DNA of 9,426 nt, from contig CAJTTS010000115.1 of assembly GCA_910579155.1 (NCBI GenBank), positions 1-9,426 of the forward strand, read 5' to 3'. Below the pieces are notes generated by a model. That model was not told the DNA's origin, ran no database searches, and was given only the letters and a program-made list of their open reading frames with translations. A program made the position numbers and the translations under genes. The DNA comes from an uncultured Oscillospiraceae bacterium (GTDB lineage: Bacteria > Bacillota_A > Clostridia > Oscillospirales > Oscillospiraceae). Position 1 is the first letter of the stretch; every line of letters starts with the position of its first letter. Positions 5,002 through 9,426 of the stretch are shown in pieces.

Positions 5002-6765
5002 ATGGGTATTGCGGACATCATCTCACTGCTGGGCGGGCTGGCCTTTTTCCTGTTCGGCATGACTCTGCTGGGAGACGGCTTGAAAAAGGTGGCCGGCAGC
5101 AAGCTGGAGACCATCCTGGGCAAACTGACCTCCAACCCCATCAAAGGAGTGTTATTGGGAGCGCTGGTGACGGCAGTCATCCAGTCCTCCTCCGCCACTA
5201 CCGTCATGGTGGTAGGTTTCGTCAACTCGGGCATCATGCAGCTTTCCAACGCCGTGGGCATCATCATGGGCGCCAACATCGGCACCACCGCCACCGGCTG
5301 GGTGCTGACCCTGGCCGATGTGGAGGGTACGGGAGGCTTCTCCTCCGCCACGGTGTTCGCCTTCATCGCCTTTGTGGGTATCATTCTGTATTTCTTCTGC
5401 CGGAAGCAGGAGCAAAAGAACGTGGGCCTGATCCTGCTGGCGTTCTCCGTACTTATGAGCGGTATGCAGACCATGAGTTCCGCCATGGATCCGCTAAAAG
5501 AAAACGAAGCGTTCCTGAACTTCATCTCCGCCGCCTCCAACCCGGTGGTGTCCCTGTTTATCGGACTGCTGGTAACGGCAGTTATTCAGTCCTCCTCCGC
5601 CTCCATCGGTATCTTGCAGGCCCTGTCCGTCACAGGAGCCATCAGTTACGAGGTAGCTATCCCCATGGTGCTGGGTATGTGTATCGGCGCATGCGTGCCG
5701 GTGCTGCTGTCCGCCATCGGGGCCAACGTCAACGGTAAACGCACCGCCGTCATCTACCTGTACTTCAACATTGTGGGTTCCGTGCTGTTCATGGCCCTCT
5801 TCTACCTGCTTCACGCCTTCGTGGAAATGGACTTCATGGCCGGCCCCGCCGATCCCCTGGGCATCGCCGTGTTCAACACCGTGTTCAAGGTGGCCGCCAC
5901 CCTGGCACAGCTTCCCTTCACCTCCCTGCTGGTGCGGCTGGCCTGCGCCACCATCCGGGAGGAGCGCTCCGAGGACGACGAGGAGTTCGAGGAGAACCTG
6001 CTGGACGAGCGTTTCCTGCGCTACCCGCCCCTGGCCCTGGAACAGAGCGGCCACACGGTGGTGCGCATGGCCGCCGCCTCCACGAAGAACCTGAACCGCT
6101 CCATCGAGCTGTTCACCACCTTCAGCGGGGAGAAATATGATAAAATCCTCAGCCGGGAAAACGTGGTGGACCGCTATGAGGACAAGCTGGGCAACTACCT
6201 GTTCCACCTGAACAGCCAGGGGCTCAATGAGCGCGAGACCCTTATCAGCTCCCACTACCTTCACTGCCTCACGGATCTGGAGCGTATCTCCGACCACGCG
6301 GTGAACCTGGCCGGTTTGGCCAAAGAGATGGACGAAAAGGGGATCTCCTTCTCCCCCGACGGCTTGGACGATATGAACCGCTCCGCCGACGCGGTGCGGG
6401 AGATCGTCTCCCTGGCCCAGCAGGCGCTGGCGGAGGAGGACATCGACCTGGCCCTCCATGTGGAACCCCTGGAGGAGGTCATCAGCACCATGCTGGAGGG
6501 CATGAAGCTGCGCCACATCCGACGGCTGCAAAACGGCGTGTGTACCCTGGAGATGGGCTTCATCATCAACGACATCATCAACAACCTCGAACGCGTTGCC
6601 GCCCACTGCTCCAACGTGGCCTTGGCCGTGCTGGAGCTGCGGTATGCCGACCTCCAGTTCCACAACTACGCCCGGGGCGTGCGGCAGGGCGACCAGCCGG
6701 AGTTCCGCAAATGGCTGGCTTTCTATCAAAAGAAATATCTCAAGCCGGTTTCGTCCGACTTTTGA
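5002..6765 (+). CDS. Na+/phosphate cotransporter family protein with C-terminal PhoU-like domain
   Basis: A 587-residue inner-membrane protein of the bacterial NptA/YjbB group. The N-terminal half (about 1-310) is the transport unit: two inverted Na/Pi-cotransporter repeats, each with a QSSSA motif (61-65 and 196-200) inside near-identical VTAVIQSSSA segments. These are the hallmark of substrate and Na+ binding in this family. An acidic linker (about 316-335) leads to a helical PhoU-like domain (about 350-560) in the cytoplasm. It carries the metal-site motif LERISDH (E427, D431) and a second copy LERVAAH (E530) in which the aspartate is alanine (A534). YjbB-like proteins have been linked to phosphate export as well as uptake, so direction is uncertain. 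The ATG at 5002 has AAGGA 9 nt upstream. The gene is monocistronic, with its own promoter and terminator, and no pst or pho genes adjoin it. Confidence 0.95.
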   Translation: MGIADIISLLGGLAFFLFGMTLLGDGLKKVAGSKLETILGKLTSNPIKGVLLGALVTAVIQSSSATTVMVVGFVNSGIMQLSNAVGIIMGANIGTTATGWVLTLADVEGTGGFSSATVFAFIAFVGIILYFFCRKQEQKNVGLILLAFSVLMSGMQTMSSAMDPLKENEAFLNFISAASNPVVSLFIGLLVTAVIQSSSASIGILQALSVTGAISYEVAIPMVLGMCIGACVPVLLSAIGANVNGKRTAVIYLYFNIVGSVLFMALFYLLHAFVEMDFMAGPADPLGIAVFNTVFKVAATLAQLPFTSLLVRLACATIREERSEDDEEFEENLLDERFLRYPPLALEQSGHTVVRMAAASTKNLNRSIELFTTFSGEKYDKILSRENVVDRYEDKLGNYLFHLNSQGLNERETLISSHYLHCLTDLERISDHAVNLAGLAKEMDEKGISFSPDGLDDMNRSADAVREIVSLAQQALAEEDIDLALHVEPLEEVISTMLEGMKLRHIRRLQNGVCTLEMGFIINDIINNLERVAAHCSNVALAVLELRYADLQFHNYARGVRQGDQPEFRKWLAFYQKKYLKPVSSDF

Positions 6766-6777
6766 CCAACTAACGAA

Positions 6778-6815
6778 CGCCGCCCACCCCAAACCGGGGC
6801 GGGCGGCGATTTTTT
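6778..6815 (+). terminator. Terminator of the Na+/phosphate cotransporter gene
   Basis: An 8-bp GC stem (6778-6785 with 6801-6808), an A/C mismatch, four more G-C pairs and an AAACC loop, followed by six T (6810-6815). It lies between convergent genes. On the minus strand the same hairpin is followed only by a weak T-rich stretch, so it may also end the XRE transcript less efficiently. Confidence 0.92.
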
Positions 6816-6821
6816 GCATCG

Positions 6822-7022
6822 TCACGGAAACAGGAAGATTTCCTCAATTGGGGCCTCCACCGCCCTGGAAATATCTACCGCAAGCTTGAGGGACGGATTG
6901 TACTGCGCCTTTTCCAGCCGCATAATGGTCTCCCGGCGCACCCCCACCTGTTGGGCCAACTGCTCCTGGGTCAGCTCCTTGAGCTGGCGGTATTTTTTCA
7001 GCCTGCACTCAAAATCCGGCAT
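6822..7022 (-). CDS. Small XRE-family (Cro/CI-type) transcriptional regulator
   Basis: A 66-residue protein that is almost entirely one helix-turn-helix domain. The HTH runs from about 17 to 37 (LTQEQLAQQVGVRRETIMRLE without its last residue is the core), followed by the typical YNPSLKLAVDISRA segment and an IEEIFLFP end. This length matches the compact XRE regulators common in Firmicutes, which lack a sensor domain. The ATG at 7022 has GGGGAGGA upstream, and the gene starts 2 nt after the stop codon of the membrane-protein gene, so the two are translationally coupled. Small XRE proteins paired with a multi-helix membrane protein usually control their own operon; here a perfect inverted repeat over the operon promoter is the natural candidate operator. 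The inducing signal is unknown, and the membrane partner could sense it or hold the regulator at the membrane. Confidence 0.93.
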   Translation of the reverse strand: MPDFECRLKKYRQLKELTQEQLAQQVGVRRETIMRLEKAQYNPSLKLAVDISRAVEAPIEEIFLFP

Positions 7023-7024
7023 GG

Positions 7025-7702
7025 TCAGTCCTCCCCGCCGCCGTCCGTCTGGTCCGCGCAGTCGTAGCGGTAGAGCAGGTATTCGCTGAGGAACATATCC
7101 AGGGCGATGGCCAACGAGATCAGGATGGTCAGGGCAATGAGCGTGTATTCCAAGCTGCCCAGCAGGGCCCCGGCGTTCAGGTTAAGCAGGAGCAGGGACA
7201 GAAAGGTGATGGAGATCGCTGTCCGGTGGGCCGTCAGCTCGGCGCGGGCGCGGTTTTCCTCATACCGCTCGTCCATAAAGGTGTTGGACATCCTGCCCTC
7301 ATAAAAGAAACCGAAAAAGCCAAAAAAGGCGAAAAAAACAAAGGGGGAAACGGCGTGAAACGCACTGTAGGTCCAGAACCCCGAAAAGCCCAGAAATCCG
7401 GCAAAGCCTAGCAAGCCCAGTTTAGGGTTCAATTTCCGGGTGGTTTTGCTCCCTTCCGCCCGCAGTTTATTGGCGATGATGGCCCTGACGACCAGAACGC
7501 CTAAATAGAGCACATACAGCACAAACAAGGCGATGGAGACGATCATAGGCAGATCCTGTACCCGGAACTCATAGGCAGAGAAGTCCATGGGGTCCACCAG
7601 CCGCCGGTCATTAAAGGTAACGGAGTACCAGGACGCCGCCGCCAGCAGCGCAACCACCACGACCGCCAGAATCACGGTTATCTTTTCGTTCAACTTTTTC
7701 AT
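7025..7702 (-). CDS. Six-helix membrane protein, DUF3796-like, paired with XRE regulator
   Basis: A 225-residue integral membrane protein. Helices are predicted at about 8-26, 52-75, 95-113, 117-133, 161-178 and 183-207. The central pair is striking: a Leu/Gly/Phe pattern (LGLLGFAGFLGFSGF, 96-110) and a Phe-rich helix (FVFFAFFGFFGFF, 121-133), followed by a charged YEGRMSN...DERYEENRAR segment. This pattern is what I recall for DUF3796 proteins, which often sit beside XRE regulators; the assignment is from memory and not certain. The C-terminus is acidic (GGGED). The start is the ATG at 7702, with GGAGGG 7-8 nt upstream. An in-frame ATG at 7738 would add 12 residues but has no good ribosome binding site and lies inside the promoter-proximal inverted-repeat arm. 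Function is unknown: sensing, immunity or regulation with the XRE protein are possibilities by context. Confidence 0.82.
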   Translation of the reverse strand: MKKLNEKITVILAVVVVALLAAASWYSVTFNDRRLVDPMDFSAYEFRVQDLPMIVSIALFVLYVLYLGVLVVRAIIANKLRAEGSKTTRKLNPKLGLLGFAGFLGFSGFWTYSAFHAVSPFVFFAFFGFFGFFYEGRMSNTFMDERYEENRARAELTAHRTAISITFLSLLLLNLNAGALLGSLEYTLIALTILISLAIALDMFLSEYLLYRYDCADQTDGGGED

Positions 7703-7709
7703 AACAGGT

Positions 7710-7715
7710 CCCTCC
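7710..7715 (-). promoter_or_regulatory. Ribosome binding site that sets the membrane-protein start
   Basis: On the minus strand GGAGGG occupies 7715-7710, 7 nt before the ATG at 7702. It decides against the upstream in-frame ATG at 7738. Confidence 0.75.
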
Positions 7716-7724
7716 AGCAGTTGA

Positions 7725-7773
7725 GATATATTTATCATGAGATTTATTTCTCTCTTAATAGGATAAATATATC
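7725..7773. repeat. Perfect 12-bp inverted repeat, probable operator of the membrane protein/XRE unit
   Basis: GATATATTTATC (7725-7736) and its exact reverse complement GATAAATATATC (7762-7773) are separated by 25 bp, 37 bp centre to centre. The distal arm contains the -10 box of the minus-strand promoter; the proximal arm lies about 30 bp inside the transcribed leader. Because the distal arm lies upstream of the expected transcript start, the pair cannot form an RNA hairpin in that transcript. A DNA-binding role is more likely, with the XRE protein as the obvious candidate ligand. Confidence 0.6.
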
Positions 7774-7794
7774 AATTCTCCTTCCCGCTGTCAA
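7766..7794 (-). promoter_or_regulatory. Strong promoter for the membrane protein/XRE operon
   Basis: Read on the minus strand: TTGACA (7789-7794), a 17-bp spacer and TATATT (7766-7771). This is a perfect -35 box, optimal spacing and one mismatch in the -10 box. The transcript would begin near 7759, with a leader of about 57 nt before the ATG at 7702. Confidence 0.85.
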
Positions 7795-7838
7795 GAGGAA
7801 AGTTACAAATAAATCACTTTTTTCTGCGATCCAATCCT

Positions 7839-7947
7839 TATACTATCTTAACCCCTGCTTTATGAAGGCTTGGAATCCATGAGGTAGAATCCAAATCACC
7901 GGATGGGAAGCCCCATCGGAACCACATCATGATTGGAGGACATATCC
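7839..7947 (+). promoter_or_regulatory. Possible promoter and folded leader of the yxeA gene
   Basis: A TATACT/TACTAT element (7839-7846) could be a -10 box, but no fair -35 box precedes it. Downstream, TTGGA (7870-7874) can pair with TCCAA (7890-7894), and GATGGG (7902-7907) with CCCATC (7912-7917), with an added CC/GG pair outside a bulged G. GGAGGA (7935-7940) follows, 7 nt before the ATG. The leader does not match any riboswitch that I recognise. The segment between this and the divergent promoter (7795-7838) is AT-rich and featureless to my eye. Confidence 0.3.
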
Positions 7948-8331
7948 ATGAAAAAATCCTGGCTGATCGGGCTCAGCGCCGCCGCGGTTGTCATCGCAGG
8001 GCTGATCCTCGGCTACACCCTGCTGTTCACCGGCTCCAACGACATAAAATACTACACACAGGTTGACAATACCCGGCTCTCCCAGGCGGGAGGCCAAGGG
8101 GCAATCGACCTGTCGGGCAACGGCGGGATGGATTACTCTTACACCCTGGCCTCCTATGATAAGAACGGAAACGAAAAGGCTCTCACATTCGGCGTGTCAA
8201 GGGAATTGCGGGAGAGCGCCTTTTTATGCCTCACATTCCGGCCCGGCCGGGGCGTAATGAATTGGAACGAGGTACAGTATGACGAGCTTCCGGCGGCGGT
8301 GCAAACCCGCTACGAGGCCCCAGAGGATTGA
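7948..8331 (+). CDS. yxeA: YxeA-family protein (DUF1093), membrane-anchored or secreted
   Basis: A 127-residue protein with one N-terminal hydrophobic segment (about 5-27) after Met-Lys-Lys, a signal peptide or anchor. A small extracytoplasmic beta-rich domain of the YxeA family (PF06486) follows. Recognisable parts are YYTQVD (35-40), YSYTLASYDKNGNEKALTF (63-81) and the end NEVQYDELPAAVQTRY (107-122), all typical of the family. Length is normal (about 110-130). The ATG at 7948 has GGAGGA 7 nt upstream; an in-frame TTG at 7933 has no such site. In B. subtilis yxeA is linked to the YxdJK-YxdLM system that responds to antimicrobial peptides, but no ABC transporter or two-component system is present here, so the role is open. 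It is transcribed away from the membrane protein/XRE unit and ends at a terminator shared with groEL. Confidence 0.87.
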   Translation: MKKSWLIGLSAAAVVIAGLILGYTLLFTGSNDIKYYTQVDNTRLSQAGGQGAIDLSGNGGMDYSYTLASYDKNGNEKALTFGVSRELRESAFLCLTFRPGRGVMNWNEVQYDELPAAVQTRYEAPED

Positions 8332-8336
8332 CGGCA

Positions 8337-8369
8337 AAGTCCCCCGCAGTCACAGACTGCGGGGGACTT
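8337..8369. terminator. Bidirectional terminator between yxeA and groEL
   Basis: A perfect 15-bp stem, AAGTCCCCCGCAGTC (8337-8351) with its complement (8355-8369), and a 3-nt ACA loop. On the plus strand TTCTTTC overlaps its end and serves yxeA; the minus strand ends in AAGTCC...GGGGACTTT and serves groEL. It starts 6 nt after the yxeA stop and lies 21 nt beyond the groEL stop. Confidence 0.93.
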
Positions 8370-8389
8370 CTTTCAAATTTACCCTCGAA

Positions 8390-9426
8390 TTAGTACATGC
8401 CCATATCGGGGTTGGGCGCGGGAGCCGGAGCGGGAGGCTCGGGCTTGTCGGCCACCAAGGACTCGGTGGTGAGCAGCACGGCGGCGATGGAGGCGGCGTT
8501 CTCCAAGGCGGAGCGGGTCACCTTGGTGGGGTCCACGATGCCGGAGGAGATCATGTCGCAGTACTCCTCCTTGTAGGCGTCGAAGCCGTAGCCGGTCTTG
8601 CCGGCGGACTTCACCCGCTCCAGCACCACGGAGCCGTCGATGCCCGCGTTGGCGGCGATCTGCTTCATGGGCTCGGCCAGGGCCTTGGCCACGATGTTGG
8701 CGCCGGTCTTCTCGTCGCCCTCCAGGCCGTCCACCAGCTTCTCCACGGCGGGGATGGCGTCCACATAGGCGGCGCCGCCGCCGGCCACGATGCCCTCTTC
8801 CACAGCGGCGCGGGTGGCGTTCAGCGCGTCCTCGATGCGCAGCTTCTTCTCCTTCATCTCGGCCTCGGTAGCAGCGCCCACGCGGATGATGGCCACGCCG
8901 CCGGCCAGCTTGGCCAGACGCTCCTGGAGCTTCTCCTTGTCGTAGTCGGAGGTGGTGGTCTCGATGGCCTTGCGGATCTGGCCCACCCGGGCGGAGATGG
9001 CGTCGGAGGAGCCCTCGCCGTCCACGATGATGGTGTTCTCCTTCTGGACCTTCACCTGGCGGGCGCGGCCTAACATGTCCATGGTGGCCTCCTTGACCTC
9101 CATGCCCAGGTCGGAAGAAATGACCTGGCCGCCGGTGAGGATAGCGATATCCTCCAGCATCTCCTTACGGCGGTCACCGAAGCCGGGGGCCTTGATGCAG
9201 CACACGTTCAGGGTGCCGCGCAGCTTGTTCACCAGCAGGGTGGACAGGGCGTCGCCCTCCACGTCCTCGGCCACGATCAGCAGGCGACGGCCGGACTGGG
9301 CCACCTGCTCCAGGATGGGCAGCAGGTCCTGAATGGAGGAGATTTTCTTATCGGTGAGCAGAATGAGGGCATCGTCCAGCACGGCCTCCATCTTCTCGGT
9401 GTCGGTGACCATATAGGGGGTGATGT
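8390..9426 (-). CDS. groEL: Chaperonin GroEL, C-terminal two thirds (5' end outside window)
   Basis: About 345 of roughly 540 residues are present; the frame stays open through base 9426, where it reads [11 protein letters not shown], mid apical domain. GroEL is the large ring subunit of the GroEL/GroES folding machine in the cytoplasm. Visible hallmarks in order are [20 protein letters not shown] in the apical domain, [34 protein letters not shown] with the ATP-hydrolysis aspartate (equivalent to E. coli D398), [10 protein letters not shown], and an equatorial end with [20 protein letters not shown]. The C-terminus after ADKPEP is Pro/Ala-rich and ends PDMGMY, in place of the long GGM-repeat tail of E. 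coli. The Met at 9412 is internal, not a start. Whether groES and a CIRCE element lie upstream cannot be seen. The stop TAA at 8390-8392 precedes the shared terminator. Confidence 0.98.
   Translation of the reverse strand, partial: ITPYMVTDTEKMEAVLDDALILLTDKKISSIQDLLPILEQVAQSGRRLLIVAEDVEGDALSTLLVNKLRGTLNVCCIKAPGFGDRRKEMLEDIAILTGGQVISSDLGMEVKEATMDMLGRARQVKVQKENTIIVDGEGSSDAISARVGQIRKAIETTTSDYDKEKLQERLAKLAGGVAIIRVGAATEAEMKEKKLRIEDALNATRAAVEEGIVAGGGAAYVDAIPAVEKLVDGLEGDEKTGANIVAKALAEPMKQIAANAGIDGSVVLERVKSAGKTGYGFDAYKEEYCDMISSGIVDPTKVTRSALENAASIAAVLLTTESLVADKPEPPAPAPAPNPDMGMY

Noticed and set aside
5494..6825. 443-codon open frame on the minus strand opposite the phosphate cotransporter
   Set aside because: Composition (Gly/His/Val/Gln) and position mirror the codons of the real gene; no recognisable protein.
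7725..7773. Inverted repeat as ends of a small mobile element or as a terminator
   Set aside because: No transposase or target duplication, only 25 bp between arms, AT-only stem and no T-run; overlap with the promoter fits an operator better.
8279..9073. 264-codon open frame on the plus strand opposite groEL
   Set aside because: Antisense shadow of a strongly conserved gene; it also runs through the bidirectional terminator.
9410..9412. ATG as the start of GroEL
   Set aside because: The frame remains open upstream and encodes ITPY, the conserved residues before MVTDTEK, so the Met is internal.

Overview
The window looks like chromosomal DNA from a GC-rich member of the Clostridia, of the Oscillospiraceae type (Flavonifractor/Oscillibacter-like). 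The evidence is strong GGAGG-type ribosome binding sites, TTGACA/TATAAT promoters, compact terminators with T-runs, GC-rich codons, and Firmicutes gene families (XpaC, TelA, YxeA, a DUF3796-like membrane protein). The taxon is inferred from these features; there is no rRNA or other marker to confirm it. I see no insertion sequence, phage gene, CRISPR array, tRNA or rRNA.

Layout. (1) Positions 1-1138, minus: most of a threonine ammonia-lyase with a C-terminal ACT domain, cut off by the left edge. (2) A short divergent promoter region (1139-1286). (3) Positions 1287-4710, plus: a five-gene operon with one strong promoter and one strong terminator. It encodes XpaC, a 98-residue two-helix membrane protein, TelA, a membrane-anchored TPM-domain protein, and a one-helix protein with a Pro/Gly/Arg/Phe-rich tail ending in four 48-bp tandem repeats. 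(4) Positions 5002-6765, plus: a Na+/phosphate cotransporter fused to a PhoU-like domain, with its own promoter and terminator. (5) Positions 6822-7702, minus: a two-gene unit for a six-helix DUF3796-like membrane protein and a 66-residue XRE regulator. Its promoter carries a perfect 12-bp inverted repeat that looks like an operator. (6) Positions 7948-8331, plus: a YxeA-family secreted or anchored protein. (7) Positions 8390-9426, minus: the C-terminal two thirds of GroEL, facing YxeA across a shared bidirectional terminator.

How the genes fit together. XpaC next to a TelA protein is a known Firmicutes pairing (xpaC-yaaN in Bacillus subtilis). Here the pair is extended by three more membrane proteins, so the operon is best read as an envelope-associated stress or toxic-anion-resistance module of unknown biochemistry. 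The most notable point is at its 3' end. The TPM protein and the glycine-rich protein lie in the same reading frame, separated by one TGA and seven sense codons. Together they rebuild the order known from YgcG-type proteins: extracytoplasmic TPM domain, then a transmembrane helix, then a basic Gly-rich cytoplasmic tail. This is either a split YgcG-like protein or one whose production depends on stop-codon readthrough.

The DUF3796/XRE pair looks autoregulated, and YxeA is divergent from it, so both may belong to an envelope-stress setting. That is inference from neighbourhood only. Threonine ammonia-lyase, the phosphate transporter and GroEL are ordinary housekeeping neighbours.
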